A stretch of 64,000 nt of DNA from NCBI RefSeq assembly GCF_013184545.1, contig NZ_JAAOJA010000003.1, positions 186,001 to 250,000 on the forward strand, written 5' to 3'. Made by a program: the position numbers and the translations under genes. Shown here piece after piece: positions 42,721 to 52,587 of the stretch; positions within the stretch are counted from its first letter, which is position 1, and each line of letters begins with the position of its first letter. A model generated the notes under the pieces. The model ran no database searches and was not told the origin of the DNA. It saw nothing but the letters and a program-made list of their open reading frames with translations. This DNA comes from Pseudomonas tumuqii. GTDB taxonomy: Bacteria; Pseudomonadota; Gammaproteobacteria; Pseudomonadales; Pseudomonadaceae.

Positions 42721-44517
42721 ATGGCCGACGCACTCGCCACCAACGTTCCCGCCACCACTGCTGGCAATGATTCGAACAAGCCGCTGTTCGGCCTGGCGTT
42801 TCTGGAAAATCTCTCGGATATGTCGATGCTGCGCCAACTCGGCCTGCTGGTCGGTCTGGCCGCCAGCGTGGCGATTGGTTTCGCCGTGGTGCTCTGGTCG
42901 CAACAGCCGGATTACCGTCCGCTGTATGGCAGCCTGGAAGGGATGGACGCTTCCCAGGTCATGCAAACCCTGGCGGCGGCCGACATCAGCTATACCGTCG
43001 AACCGAATTCGGGTGCCCTGTTGGTCAAGGCCGATGACCTGGCGCGGGCACGCATGCGTCTGGCCGCCGCCGGCGTGGCGCCGAGCGATAGCAATATAGG
43101 TTTCGAGATTCTCGACAAGGAACAGGGCCTCGGCACCAGCCAGTTCATGGAGGCCACGCGCTATCGGCGCGGCCTGGAAGGCGAGTTGGCGCGCACCGTG
43201 TCCAGCCTCAACAACGTCAAGGCCGCGCGGGTGCACCTGGCCATTCCGAAGAGCTCGGTGTTCGTGCGTGACGAGCGCAGGCCCAGTGCCTCGGTGCTGG
43301 TCGAGTTGTATTCCGGTCGCGGCCTGGAGCCGAGCCAGGTGATGGCGATCATCAATCTGGTCGCCACCAGCGTGCCCGAGCTGGACAAGTCGCAGGTCAC
43401 GGTGGTCGACCAGAAAGGCAACCTGTTGTCCGATCAGCAGGAAATGTCCGAGCTGAGCATGGCCGGCAAGCAGTTCGACTACAGCCGGCGCATGGAGAGC
43501 ATGCTCACCCAGCGCGTGCACAATATCCTCCAGCCGGTGCTCGGTGCCGGGCGCTACAAGGCCGAAGTGTCGGCCGATGTCGACTTCAGTGCGGTCGAAT
43601 CCACCTCGGAAATGTTCAACCCGGATCAGCCGGCATTGCGCAGCGAACAACAGGTCAACGAACAACGCAGCAGCGGCAGCCAGTCGCCGCTGGGCATACC
43701 GGGCGCCCTGAGCAATCAGCCGCCGGGCGCCGCGACGGCACCCGAGCAGGCCGGTGGCGCGGCAGCCGCAGGCGGGCCGGTTGCCGCGGGTCAACCGCTG
43801 GTGGACGTCAACGGCCAGCAGGTCATGGATCCAGTGACCGGTCAGCCGATGCTGGCACCGTTCCCGGCGGACAAGCGCGAGCAATCGACGCGCAATTTCG
43901 AACTGGATCGCTCGATCAGCCACACCAAACAGCAGCAGGGCCGTCTGCGCCGTCTGTCGGTGGCGGTGGTGGTCGACGATCAGTTCAAGGTCGATGCGGC
44001 CACCGGCGAAACCAGCCGCACGCCCTGGACCATCGACGAGCTGGCGCGCTTCACCCGCCTGGTGCAGGACTCGGTCGGCTTCGATGCCAGCCGTGGCGAC
44101 AGCGTCAGCGTGATCAATACACCGTTTTCCGCGGTTATCGGCGAAGAAATCGCCGAGATTCCGTTCTACACCCAGCCCTGGTTCTGGGACGTGGTCAAGC
44201 AAGTGCTCGGCGTGCTGTTCATTCTGGTGCTGGTGTTCGGCGTGTTGCGCCCCGTGCTGAACAACATCACCGGTGGCGGTAAAGGTCGGGGACTGACGGC
44301 TGGCGGTCGCCATGGCGATGTCGAGCTGGGCGAGATGGGCGGCCTGGCCGGCGAACTGGCGGCCGACCGGGTCAGCCTCGGCGGCCCGCAAAGCATCCTC
44401 CTGCCGAGTCCGAGCGAGGGGTATGATGCGCAGCTCAATGCAATCAAGAGCCTGGTGGCGGAAGATCCGGGTCGCGTCGCCCAGGTGGTGAAAGAGTGGA
44501 TCAACGCCGATGAATGA
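42721..44517 (+). CDS. fliF: Flagellar MS-ring protein FliF
   Basis: A 598-residue integral membrane protein. TM1 lies near residues 40-60 (LGLLVGLAASVAIGFAVVLW); ring-building motifs follow (YRRGLEGELARTVSSLNNVK; ARVHLAIPKSSVFVRD); TM2 near 485-507 (VLGVLFILVLVFGVL). The C-terminal tail binds FliG. A Gly/Ala/Pro/Gln-rich insert lies around 320-380. Its stop overlaps fliG by 8 bp. Confidence 0.98.
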   Translation: MADALATNVPATTAGNDSNKPLFGLAFLENLSDMSMLRQLGLLVGLAASVAIGFAVVLWSQQPDYRPLYGSLEGMDASQVMQTLAAADISYTVEPNSGALLVKADDLARARMRLAAAGVAPSDSNIGFEILDKEQGLGTSQFMEATRYRRGLEGELARTVSSLNNVKAARVHLAIPKSSVFVRDERRPSASVLVELYSGRGLEPSQVMAIINLVATSVPELDKSQVTVVDQKGNLLSDQQEMSELSMAGKQFDYSRRMESMLTQRVHNILQPVLGAGRYKAEVSADVDFSAVESTSEMFNPDQPALRSEQQVNEQRSSGSQSPLGIPGALSNQPPGAATAPEQAGGAAAAGGPVAAGQPLVDVNGQQVMDPVTGQPMLAPFPADKREQSTRNFELDRSISHTKQQQGRLRRLSVAVVVDDQFKVDAATGETSRTPWTIDELARFTRLVQDSVGFDASRGDSVSVINTPFSAVIGEEIAEIPFYTQPWFWDVVKQVLGVLFILVLVFGVLRPVLNNITGGGKGRGLTAGGRHGDVELGEMGGLAGELAADRVSLGGPQSILLPSPSEGYDAQLNAIKSLVAEDPGRVAQVVKEWINADE

Positions 44518-45526
44518 CAACCGTACAGCCACCAAGTTGAGCAAGGTCGAGAAGGCCGCGATCCTCCTGCTGTCGCTCGGTGAAACCGATGCCGCGCAGG
44601 TGCTGCGCCACCTCGGGCCGAAGGAAGTGCAGCGCGTCGGCGTGGCCATGGCCGGCATGCGCAACGTGCACCGCGAGAAGGTCGAGCAGGTGATGGGCGA
44701 ATTCGTCGAGATCGTCGGCGATCAGACCAGCCTGGGCGTGGGCGCCGACGGCTATATCCGCAAGATGCTGACCCAGGCCCTCGGCGAGGACAAGGCCGGC
44801 AATCTGATCGACCGCATCCTGCTCGGCGGCAGCACCAGCGGCCTGGACAGCCTGAAGTGGATGGAGCCGCGCGCCGTGGCCGATGTGATCCGCTACGAGC
44901 ATCCGCAGATTCAGGCGATCGTGGTGGCGTACCTCGATCCCGACCAGGCCGGTGAAGTGCTCGGTCATTTCGATCACAAGGTGCGCCTGGATATCGTCCT
45001 GCGCGTGTCCTCGCTGAATACCGTGCAGCCGGCGGCGCTCAAGGAACTCAACCAGATTCTCGAGAAGCAATTCTCCGGCAGCTCCAACAGCACCCGCGCC
45101 ACCATGGGCGGGGTCAAGCGGGCGGCCGACATCATGAACTTCCTCGACAGCTCGATCGAAGGCCAGTTGATGGACTCGATCCGTGAAGTCGATGAAGACC
45201 TGTCGACGCAGATCGAAGACCTGATGTTCGTCTTCGACAACCTCGCCGAGGTCGACGACCGCGGTATCCAGGCGCTGCTGCGCGAGGTCTCCTCCGATGT
45301 GCTGGTGCTGGCGCTCAAGGGCGCGGACGAGGCGATCAAGGAGAAGGTGTTCAAGAACATGTCCAAGCGCGCGGCCGAACTGCTGCGCGACGATCTGGAA
45401 GCCAAGGGCCCGGTGCGGGTCAGCGACGTGGAAACGGCGCAGAAGGAAATTCTCACCATTGCCCGGCGCATGGCCGAAGCCGGGGAAATCGTCCTCGGTG
45501 GCAAGGGTGGCGAAGAGATGGTTTAA
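44510..45526 (+). CDS. fliG: Flagellar motor switch protein FliG
   Basis: A 338-residue rotor protein with KVEKAAILLLSLGETDAAQV at the N-terminus, the middle-domain KWMEPRAVADVIRYEHPQI and EHPQ motif, and the C-terminal torque helix region with DLMFVFDNLAEVDDRGIQAL. FliG couples the stator to FliM and FliF. Start overlaps the fliF end. Confidence 0.98.
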   Translation: MNDNRTATKLSKVEKAAILLLSLGETDAAQVLRHLGPKEVQRVGVAMAGMRNVHREKVEQVMGEFVEIVGDQTSLGVGADGYIRKMLTQALGEDKAGNLIDRILLGGSTSGLDSLKWMEPRAVADVIRYEHPQIQAIVVAYLDPDQAGEVLGHFDHKVRLDIVLRVSSLNTVQPAALKELNQILEKQFSGSSNSTRATMGGVKRAADIMNFLDSSIEGQLMDSIREVDEDLSTQIEDLMFVFDNLAEVDDRGIQALLREVSSDVLVLALKGADEAIKEKVFKNMSKRAAELLRDDLEAKGPVRVSDVETAQKEILTIARRMAEAGEIVLGGKGGEEMV

Positions 45527-45541
45527 CCGGAGAAGATCGGC

Positions 45542-46348
45542 ATGGCCCCCAAGGAAGCGCCCAGCGAGTTGATTCGCGCCCAGGACATCAGCGTCATCGA
45601 CCGCTGGGCATTGCCCAGCTTCGACCCGCAGGTCGAGGATGCCGAGCCTGATCCGGCGCACGCGGCTGGCGCAGCCCAGGCCGAGGGCGGTCAGACGCAG
45701 TCGGCCGCGTCCGAGGATGTGGCCCTGGAGGACGTCAAGCCCTTGACGCTGGACGAGCTGGAGGCGATTCGCCAGGACGCCTACAACGAAGGCTTCAGCA
45801 CCGGCGAGAAGGACGGCTATCGCAGCGGCCAGCTGAAAGCCAGGCAAGAGGCCGATACCGCGCTGGCAGGCAAAATGCTCGCCATCGAGCAGTTGATGCA
45901 ACAGCTGTTCGAACCGATTGCCGAGCAGGACCAGCAGCTCGAAGTGGCGTTGGTCAGCCTGGTCAGCCACATGGCCCGCGAGGTGATCCAGCGCGAGCTG
46001 CACAGCGACTCCAGCCAGATTCGCCAGGTCTTGCGCGAAGCCCTCAAGTTGCTGCCGATGGGCGCCGGCAACGTGCGTATCCAGCTCAATCCGCAAGACT
46101 TCGAGATGGTCAAGGCCTTGCGCGAGCGCCACGAGGAAAGCTGGCGGATTGTCGAAGACGACGCCCTGTTGCCCGGCGGTTGTCGGGTCGAGACTGAGCA
46201 CAGTCGCATCGATGCGAGCATCGAAACCCGCCTCAGTCAGGCGCTCAAGCAGCTGTTCGAGCAACAGCGCGAACAGGCCACCCACCCGCTCCCGACCGAT
46301 ATCCAGCTCGATCTGGGCGTGGCCAAGGAGCCACCGCATGCGTCTTGA
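45542..46348 (+). CDS. fliH: Flagellar assembly protein FliH
   Basis: A 268-residue export-ATPase regulator. An acidic N-terminal region is followed by [21 protein letters not shown] sequence ([20 protein letters not shown], about 62-81), a Gly-x3-Gly-type helix ([17 protein letters not shown]), and the C-terminal domain that binds the FliI N-terminus ([20 protein letters not shown]). Longer than E. coli FliH because of the N-terminal extension. Its last codons overlap fliI by 11 bp. Confidence 0.94.
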   Translation: MAPKEAPSELIRAQDISVIDRWALPSFDPQVEDAEPDPAHAAGAAQAEGGQTQSAASEDVALEDVKPLTLDELEAIRQDAYNEGFSTGEKDGYRSGQLKARQEADTALAGKMLAIEQLMQQLFEPIAEQDQQLEVALVSLVSHMAREVIQRELHSDSSQIRQVLREALKLLPMGAGNVRIQLNPQDFEMVKALRERHEESWRIVEDDALLPGGCRVETEHSRIDASIETRLSQALKQLFEQQREQATHPLPTDIQLDLGVAKEPPHAS

Positions 46349-47702
46349 ACGCACCAGTTTCGCCAAGCGGCTGGCCGGTTACCGCGATGTGCTGCAGTTG
46401 CCCAGCCAGCCGGTGGTCGAGGGACGTCTGCAGCGCATGGTCGGCTTGACCATGGAGGCCGAGGGCCTGCGCGCGGCACTCGGCAGCCGTTGCCTGGTGA
46501 TCAACGATGACAGCTATCACCCGGTGCAGGTCGAGGCCGAGGTGATGGGCTTCGCCAACGGCAAGAGCTACCTGATGCCGGTCGGCAGCCTGGCCGGCAT
46601 CGCGCCAGGGGCGCGGGTGGTGCCGCTGCCGGACAGCGGACGCTTGCCGATGGGCAAGTCGATGCTCGGTCGGGTGCTCGACGGCACCGGGCGGGCGCTG
46701 GACGGCAAGGGCGGGATGAAGGCCGAAGACTGGGTGCCGATGGATGGGCCGACGATCAATCCGCTGAAACGCCACCCGATCAGCCAGCCGCTGGATGTCG
46801 GCATCCGCAGCATCAACGGCCTGCTCACGGTCGGGCGCGGCCAGCGCATCGGCCTGTTCGCTGGCACCGGGGTCGGCAAGAGCGTGCTGCTGGGCATGAT
46901 GACGCGCTTTACCGAGGCCGACATCATCGTGGTCGGCCTGATCGGCGAGCGTGGCCGCGAGGTCAAGGAATTCATCGACGAGATCCTCGGTGCCGAAGGC
47001 ATCAAGCGTTCCGTGGTGGTCGCCTCGCCAGCGGACGATGCGCCGCTGATGCGTCTGCGCGCGGCGATGTATTGCACGCGCATCGCCGAATACTTTCGCG
47101 ACAAGGGCAAGAACGTCCTCTTGCTGATGGATTCGCTGACCCGTTTCGCCCAGGCCCAGCGCGAGATCGCCCTGGCCATTGGCGAGCCGCCGGCGACCAA
47201 GGGCTATCCGCCGTCGGTGTTTGCCAAGCTGCCGAAACTGGTCGAACGCGCCGGTAATGCCGAGGAGGGCGGCGGTTCGATCACGGCGTTCTACACGGTA
47301 TTGAGTGAAGGCGACGATCAGCAGGATCCGATTGCCGACGCCGCGCGTGGCGTGCTCGACGGTCACATCGTGCTGTCGCGGCGGCTGGCCGAGGAGGGCC
47401 ATTACCCGGCCATCGACATCGAAGCCTCGATCAGCCGGGTCATGCCGCAAGTGGTGAGCAGCGAGCACCAGCGCAGCGCACAGCGCTTTAAGCAGCTGTG
47501 GGCCCGCTATCAGCAGAGCCGCGACCTGATCAGTGTCGGCGCCTACGTGCCCGGTGGCGATGCCGATACCGACCTGGCCATCGCGCGCCAGCCGGCGATG
47601 GTCAGGTACCTGCGCCAGAGCCTGGGCGAAAGTGAAAGCCTGGAACGCAGCAGTGCGCTACTGGCGGCGACCTTCAACCCCAATGCCGCGCCGGGGGGCT
47701 AA
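46338..47702 (+). CDS. fliI: Flagellum-specific ATPase FliI
   Basis: ATG 46338 gives 454 residues. The catalytic domain has Walker A AGTGVGKS at 175-182 (K181), Walker B region [20 protein letters not shown], and the ATPase signature [17 protein letters not shown]. FliI energises delivery of export substrates with FliH and FliJ. Its stop is directly followed by the fliJ GTG. Confidence 0.98.
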   Translation: MRLERTSFAKRLAGYRDVLQLPSQPVVEGRLQRMVGLTMEAEGLRAALGSRCLVINDDSYHPVQVEAEVMGFANGKSYLMPVGSLAGIAPGARVVPLPDSGRLPMGKSMLGRVLDGTGRALDGKGGMKAEDWVPMDGPTINPLKRHPISQPLDVGIRSINGLLTVGRGQRIGLFAGTGVGKSVLLGMMTRFTEADIIVVGLIGERGREVKEFIDEILGAEGIKRSVVVASPADDAPLMRLRAAMYCTRIAEYFRDKGKNVLLLMDSLTRFAQAQREIALAIGEPPATKGYPPSVFAKLPKLVERAGNAEEGGGSITAFYTVLSEGDDQQDPIADAARGVLDGHIVLSRRLAEEGHYPAIDIEASISRVMPQVVSSEHQRSAQRFKQLWARYQQSRDLISVGAYVPGGDADTDLAIARQPAMVRYLRQSLGESESLERSSALLAATFNPNAAPGG

Positions 47703-48152
47703 GTGTCGACCAGTCGCGCCGCGCGTCTGGCGCCGGTTATCGAGATGGCCGAGCGCGCCGAGCGCGAGGCGGTCATGCAACTCGGCCACTGTCAGGGACT
47801 GCTGAGCCAGGCTCAGGTCAAGCTGGGCGAGCTGGAACAATACCGTGGCGATTATCAGCAACAGTGGATCAGCGAAGGCCAGCGTGGGGTTTCCGGGCAA
47901 TGGCTGATGAACTATCAGCGTTTTCTTTCCCAGCTGGAAACCGCCATCGGCCAGCAGCGCCAGAGCGTGGCCTGGCATAGCAACAACCTGGACAAGGTTC
48001 GGGTGGTCTGGCAACAGCGCTATGCGCGCCTGGAAGGCCTGCGCAAGCTGGTTCAGCGCTATCAGGAGGAGGCCCGCCTGAGCGCGGACAAGCGCGAGCA
48101 AAAACTCCTCGACGAGTTGGCACAACGCATACGCCGGGACGATTCCGCTTGA
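47703..48152 (+). CDS. fliJ: Flagellar export protein FliJ
   Basis: A 149-residue coiled-coil protein with a GTG start abutting the fliI stop. Heptad-rich helices (MAERAEREAVMQLGHCQGLL; RKLVQRYQEEARLSADKREQ) and QRGVSGQWLMNYQRFLSQLE are FliJ-like. It links the ATPase ring to FlhA and escorts chaperones. Last gene of the core fliE operon; a 140-bp gap follows before hsbA. Confidence 0.93.
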   Translation: MSTSRAARLAPVIEMAERAEREAVMQLGHCQGLLSQAQVKLGELEQYRGDYQQQWISEGQRGVSGQWLMNYQRFLSQLETAIGQQRQSVAWHSNNLDKVRVVWQQRYARLEGLRKLVQRYQEEARLSADKREQKLLDELAQRIRRDDSA

Positions 48153-48292
48153 TTGCCTGTTGCCGCTTACACCTGCGAGTGCTACATCTTGATCACACGG
48201 ATTGTGCCTCCAGGCTCGTTCAGGCGCGATAACCATCGCGCCGCATTGTCTGGGGGCGTGATCGACTGTTCTGCTCGAGTAAGGAGTTCTGT

Positions 48293-48598
48293 ATGGCCAT
48301 CACCTCGCTGCCTTCGCCTGATGGGCAAGAGTTGACCATTGTGATTCAGGGACGTTTCGATTTCGGCGCCCATCAGGAATTTCGCGATGCCTATGAGCGC
48401 GTCAACCTCAGCCCCAAACGCTATGTAGTGGACCTCAAGGGCACCACCTATCTCGACAGTTCGGCGCTCGGCATGTTGCTGTTGTTGCGCGATCACGCCG
48501 GTGGCGATCACGCGCAAATCCGTTTGCTCAACTGCAACCCGGATGTGCGCAAGATCCTCGCCATCTCCAACTTCGAACAACTGTTCCAGATCACCTAG
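48293..48598 (+). CDS. hsbA: STAS-domain anti-sigma factor antagonist (HsbA)
   Basis: A 101-residue STAS protein. The phosphorylation site region is TYLDSSALGMLLLL, with S56 corresponding to the serine phosphorylated in P. aeruginosa HsbA. It is followed by the HsbR-like phosphatase/kinase and HptB, the same partner set. In P. aeruginosa, HsbA can bind FlgM or the diguanylate cyclase HsbD depending on phosphorylation, switching between swimming and biofilm; the same function is inferred here. Preceded by TAAGGAG at 48281. Confidence 0.9.
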   Translation: MAITSLPSPDGQELTIVIQGRFDFGAHQEFRDAYERVNLSPKRYVVDLKGTTYLDSSALGMLLLLRDHAGGDHAQIRLLNCNPDVRKILAISNFEQLFQIT

Positions 48599-48614
48599 CG
48601 CGAGTCTCCGAGCC

Positions 48615-50312
48615 ATGCCTGCGCGCCTGTCGATTCTGATTGCCGAGGACAATGCTGCCGACCGCATGCTGTTGTCGACCATCGTCAGCCGTCAGGGCCA
48701 TCGCAGCCTGACCGCCAGCAATGGCATGGAGGCGGTCGCCTTGTTCGAGCAGGAGCGTCCGCAGCTGGTATTGATGGACGCCCTGATGCCGGTCATGGAT
48801 GGCTTCGAGGCGGCACGCCGGATCAAGCAGATGGCCGGCGAGGAGCTGGTGCCGATCATCTTCCTGACCTCGCTGACCGAAGGCGAAGCGCTGGTGCGCT
48901 GCCTGGAGGCGGGCGGCGATGACTTTCTCGCCAAACCCTACAACCGGGTGATCCTCGAGGCCAAGATCAATGCCATGGATCGCCTGCGCCGCCTGCAGGA
49001 TACCGTGCTGCAGCAGCGCGACCTGATCGCCCAGCACAACGAGTACCTGCTCAACGAGCAGCGCGTGGCCAAGGCGGTATTCGACAAGGTGGCGCATTCC
49101 GGTTGTCTCGCGGCTCCGAATATCCGCTACCTGCAATCGCCCTATGCCTTGTTCAACGGCGATCTGCTGCTCGCCGCGTTCAAGCCTTCCGGTGGCATGC
49201 ATGTGCTGCTCGGCGATTTCACCGGCCATGGCCTGCCGGCGGCGATCGGCGCCATGCCGCTGGCCGAGGTGTTCTATGGCATGACCGCCAAGGGTTATTC
49301 CCTGACCGAGATCCTGCGCGAGATCAACGCCAAGCTCAAACGCATCCTGCCGCTGGGCGTGTTCTGTTGTGCCACCCTGCTCAATATCAGCTTCCAGCGC
49401 CGGGTCGTGGAGGTGTGGAACGGCGGTTTGCCGGATGGCTATCTGCTGCGCGCCAACGGCGCCGAGCGGGTGCCCCTGGTGTCGCGGCATCTGCCGTTGG
49501 GGGTGTTGGCGCCGGCAGCGTTCAATGACCGCTACGAGGTCTTCCCGCTGGAATTGGGCGACCGGGTTTTCCTGCTGTCCGATGGCGTGCTGGAAGCCTG
49601 CAACCAGCAGGGCGAGCTGTTCGGCGAGAGGCGCCTGCACCGGGTATTCTCCGCCAATCGGCAGCCGGCGCAGTTGTTCGCGGAAATTCAGCAGGCGTTG
49701 CTGAACTTTCGCGGCGAGCTGCAAGACGATGTCAGCCTGGTCGAAGTCAGCATGGTCGAGGAGGGTAGCCTCAGTCGTGGGCCATTGGTCTTCACCGGCA
49801 GTGGCCAGAACAGTCCACTGGATTGGTCGGCGAGTTTCGAGTTTCGTGGCGAGACCCTGCGCCGCTTCAATCCGCTGCCATTCCTGTTGCAATTGCTGCT
49901 CGAGGTCGAGGGCTTGCGTCCCCAGGGCGGCGCGCTCTACAGCGTGCTCGCTGAGCTCTACTCGAATGCTCTGGAGCATGGGGTGCTGGGCCTGGATTCG
50001 AGCCTGAAATGCGATGCCGAAGGCTTCGCCGAGTATTACCTGCAGCGCAGCACCCGCCTGGCTCAGCTACGCGAGGGCTATGTGCGTTTCCACCTGCAAC
50101 TGGTTCCCGAGTCTACCGGTGGGCGTTTGACCGTACGGGTCGAAGACAGCGGCTCGGGTTTCGATGGGCAGGCGATTGTCGAGCAACAACTGCGCGTTGA
50201 CCGCCTGTGTGGCCGCGGCCTGGCTCTGGTTCGTCAGTTGAGCGAGCGCTGTACCTGGCCGGAGGATGGCCGGGGGGTTAGCGTGGAGTTTTCCTGGTTG
50301 GCTGGGGCATAA
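48615..50312 (+). CDS. hsbR: Fused response regulator/phosphatase/anti-sigma kinase (HsbR)
   Basis: ATG 48615 gives 565 residues. Receiver domain 1-120 with D55 in VLMDALMPVMDG; a PP2C/SpoIIE-like phosphatase domain (about 185-385) with GDLLLAAF, GDFTGHGLPAA and SDGVLEACN; a C-terminal HATPase (about 425-560) with ELYSNALEHGV, EDSGSGFD and GRGLALV. In P. aeruginosa HsbR is the phosphorelay target of HptB and controls HsbA phosphorylation. The GTP/ATP-binding residues appear intact. It lies 16 bp after hsbA and 30 bp before hptB. Confidence 0.92.
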   Translation: MPARLSILIAEDNAADRMLLSTIVSRQGHRSLTASNGMEAVALFEQERPQLVLMDALMPVMDGFEAARRIKQMAGEELVPIIFLTSLTEGEALVRCLEAGGDDFLAKPYNRVILEAKINAMDRLRRLQDTVLQQRDLIAQHNEYLLNEQRVAKAVFDKVAHSGCLAAPNIRYLQSPYALFNGDLLLAAFKPSGGMHVLLGDFTGHGLPAAIGAMPLAEVFYGMTAKGYSLTEILREINAKLKRILPLGVFCCATLLNISFQRRVVEVWNGGLPDGYLLRANGAERVPLVSRHLPLGVLAPAAFNDRYEVFPLELGDRVFLLSDGVLEACNQQGELFGERRLHRVFSANRQPAQLFAEIQQALLNFRGELQDDVSLVEVSMVEEGSLSRGPLVFTGSGQNSPLDWSASFEFRGETLRRFNPLPFLLQLLLEVEGLRPQGGALYSVLAELYSNALEHGVLGLDSSLKCDAEGFAEYYLQRSTRLAQLREGYVRFHLQLVPESTGGRLTVRVEDSGSGFDGQAIVEQQLRVDRLCGRGLALVRQLSERCTWPEDGRGVSVEFSWLAGA

Positions 50313-50342
50313 TCCCGCGCCTGATGATCAGGGAGCGAGCAG

Positions 50343-50696
50343 ATGTCAGATATTCATCTCGATAGTGCCGTACTGGCCGCGCTGCAGGATGTCATGGAGG
50401 ATGAGTATCCGGTGTTGCTGGATACCTATCTGGCGGATTCCGAAGAGCGCCTGCGCTTGTTGCGCCAGGCCATGCGTGAGGCGGACGCGCAGGGTCTGCG
50501 CCTGGCGGCGCACAGCTTCAAAGGCAGTTGCAGCAACATGGGCGCGCCCATGCTCGCCAGTTTGTGCAAGCAGCTGGAGGAGGTCGGTCGACGCGAGTTG
50601 CTGGCTGAGGCGCCCGAACTGATCGAGCAGATCGAACGTGAATTTGCCATTGTGCGCATCTTGTTCAAGTCAGAACGTCAGCGTTATCGGACCTGA
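50343..50696 (+). CDS. hptB: Histidine phosphotransfer protein HptB
   Basis: A 117-residue four-helix HPt domain. The phosphorylatable H57 sits in AAHSFKGSCSNMGA, the classical Hpt motif. In P. aeruginosa HptB receives phosphate from several hybrid kinases and passes it to HsbR. Placing the module between fliJ and fliK ties it to flagellar genes. Confidence 0.93.
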   Translation: MSDIHLDSAVLAALQDVMEDEYPVLLDTYLADSEERLRLLRQAMREADAQGLRLAAHSFKGSCSNMGAPMLASLCKQLEEVGRRELLAEAPELIEQIEREFAIVRILFKSERQRYRT

Positions 50697-50748
50697 AAGG
50701 GTGCTGGATGGCGGCCCACGATCCCGATTGCCCCGCTTGAAGCCAACT

Positions 50749-50764
50749 TGGCCCGGCCTTTGCT
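50749..50764 (+). promoter_or_regulatory. Sigma-54 promoter of fliK
   Basis: TGGCCCGGCCTTTGCT has GG-N10-GC and a good -12 TTTGCT; the -24 lacks the usual CAC. It lies 39 bp before fliK. Confidence 0.8.
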
Positions 50765-50802
50765 AAACCTATGGCACGACCCCATTTGAATGGAGAATGC
50801 CC

Positions 50803-52086
50803 ATGGCCGTCGCCCCCGATCCGCTCCTCCGCTCGGCTCCGCAAATAAAGCCGAAAGCGTCTGCGGGCAAAGCCCCGGAAAAACCGGCCGAGCCCCGCAA
50901 GAATGAGGCTTCCAGTTTTGCCCAGGTGTATGCCCAGGAGCGTCAGGCGAAAGCAGCAGGGCGCAGCGATGCCTCTGTCAAAGCCGATCGCCCAGGCCAA
51001 TCCGCGACCCAGGAGGCGCAGAGCCCGCAAGCCCCAGAGGCTGTGGCTGTCGCGCAGCAGCCGGAGTTTGCCGATAGCGGCAAGCTTTTGCCGAGCGATG
51101 CAGGCATGGATGATCCTGCCCTCGATCCGTTGCTGGCGTTGGACATGCTCGGCCAGCAGCCGCTCGATGGCGAGGCGGCAGACCCCGACCTGGAACTCGA
51201 ACTTGAACTCGCCGGCGAGCCGCAGCCGCTGATGACGGCCGTTCTGCCGGGTGCCTGGGCAACAGCGCCGGTTCAGTTGCCGGCAGCCAGCGCCGATCCC
51301 GAGCTGGATGGGCTGGAGCAACTGCCGGCCGTGCAGATGGCCCTGGAGTTGGGCGCCAAAGCCAAGGCCGCAGCGGCCCAGGGCACGCCAGGCAGTGTGG
51401 TGCCGCAAGCGGCGCAGAGCGCCGGGCAGAGCTTTGCCAGCGCCATCGCGGCCATGGGCGCTCAGCAGGCGGAGCCCGAGGTCGATCTGCCCTCGCTCGA
51501 GCTGACCACGCAGGGCCTGGAGGCACTCAAGGAAAGCGCCGCCGACACGCGGCCGGAAAACTTCGTCGCCAGGCTCAGTGCGCTGAGCCAGGCGGTTGCT
51601 CAGCAGACCTCGCAAGCGCCGCGCGCCGGGTTGATGGCCGGCCAGCCGGTACCCATGCACCAGGCCGGCTGGGGCGAGGCGGTGGTGGATCGGGTGATGT
51701 TGCTCTCCAGCCAGAACCTCAAGTCCGCCGAGATTCAGCTCGATCCGGCCGAGCTGGGACGCCTGGAAGTGCGTATCAGCGTCAATCAGGAGCAGACCCA
51801 GGTGACCTTCGCCAGCGCCAATGCCGGGGTGCGTGAGGCACTGGAAGGGCAGATGCACCGCTTGCGCGAGATGTTCACCCAGCAAGGCATGAACCTGCTC
51901 GATGTGAACGTTTCCGATCAGTCGCTCAACCGCGGCTGGCAGGGGCAGGGCGGCGATGGCCAGGGGCGTGGCAACGCGGGTAATGAACTGCTGGGCGGGG
52001 TTGACGAGGAGCTTGCGCCCCTCGGCGTGGAACTCAAGGGCAGCCTGTCCGGCAGTGGGCGCGGCATGGTCGACTATTACGCTTAG
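50803..52086 (+). CDS. fliK: Flagellar hook-length control protein FliK
   Basis: A 427-residue protein; ATG 50803 is favoured over ATG 50797, since TGGAGA sits at proper distance only for the former. A long low-complexity Ala/Pro/Gln N-terminal ruler part (1-290) is followed by the conserved C-terminal domain (about 300-390; AEIQLDPAELGRLEVRISVN; LREMFTQQGMNLLDVNVSD) that contacts FlhB. It measures the hook and switches export specificity. Its own sigma-54 promoter lies upstream; repeats follow. Confidence 0.95.
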   Translation: MAVAPDPLLRSAPQIKPKASAGKAPEKPAEPRKNEASSFAQVYAQERQAKAAGRSDASVKADRPGQSATQEAQSPQAPEAVAVAQQPEFADSGKLLPSDAGMDDPALDPLLALDMLGQQPLDGEAADPDLELELELAGEPQPLMTAVLPGAWATAPVQLPAASADPELDGLEQLPAVQMALELGAKAKAAAAQGTPGSVVPQAAQSAGQSFASAIAAMGAQQAEPEVDLPSLELTTQGLEALKESAADTRPENFVARLSALSQAVAQQTSQAPRAGLMAGQPVPMHQAGWGEAVVDRVMLLSSQNLKSAEIQLDPAELGRLEVRISVNQEQTQVTFASANAGVREALEGQMHRLREMFTQQGMNLLDVNVSDQSLNRGWQGQGGDGQGRGNAGNELLGGVDEELAPLGVELKGSLSGSGRGMVDYYA

Positions 52087-52125
52087 CGGGCCGGATAGTC
52101 TCGCGTCACGCCTGAGCAACCGGTC

Positions 52126-52318
52126 GATGGGTATCGCTATGCTCAAACCTACGCGGCCCGCCACATCCTACAAAAACGCTGCGGCCATCCACCCGTAGGA
52201 TGGTGTTGAGCGCAGCGATACCCATCACGACGATCTGCAGCCAATCAATAAAACCCGGCGGCGCAACCGGTTGATGGGTATCGCTGCGCTCAAACCTACG
52301 CGGCCCGCCGCATCCTAC
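52126..52318. repeat. Three interspersed repeat copies between fliK and fliL
   Basis: Copies at 52126-52171 and 52273-52318 are direct repeats (GATGGGTATCGCTGCGCTCA..., CTACGCGGCCCGCC...CATCCTAC), with an inverted shorter copy (GTAGGATGGTGTTGAGCGCA, 52195-52226) between them. The rest of the 501-bp gap to the fliL promoter shows a GC-rich hairpin near 52345-52375 and no gene. Confidence 0.92.
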
Positions 52319-52521
52319 AAAAGTTCGCCCTGCGTTCCGAACGGATAGCCGCCCGCCCCCGCAATGGAGGCGGGCGTGGTTGTTTTCGGGTGACAGCAAG
52401 GGGCGAGACTGGTATACCCGCTGGCCATCGTTGAGTCGAACTTCGCTGACGACATGCTGTCGCGCTTTGGTCTGGGTGTTTCCCAGGCCCGGCGCTCGAC
52501 GAACTGCAGATGTTCGCAAGC

Positions 52522-52537
52522 TGGCATAACACTTGCT
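52522..52537 (+). promoter_or_regulatory. Sigma-54 promoter of the fliL operon
   Basis: TGGCATAACACTTGCT has GG-N10-GC and is very similar to the flgB element. It lies 50 bp before fliL. Confidence 0.92.
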
Positions 52538-52587
52538 CTCAACCCTTTGAACACGGATTGAACCCCGATTAGTGACGGATAATTGGC

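Noticed and set aside
42685..46366. Long minus-strand ORFs of 659 and 621 residues opposite fliF and fliG-fliH
   Set aside because: They mirror high-G+C codon structure of well-recognised plus-strand genes, show no family features and have His/Gln/Arg-rich composition typical of antisense shadows.
48206..48232. Sigma-28-like promoter upstream of hsbA (CGCGATAA)
   Set aside because: The -10 is partial and there is no matching -35 at the required spacing.
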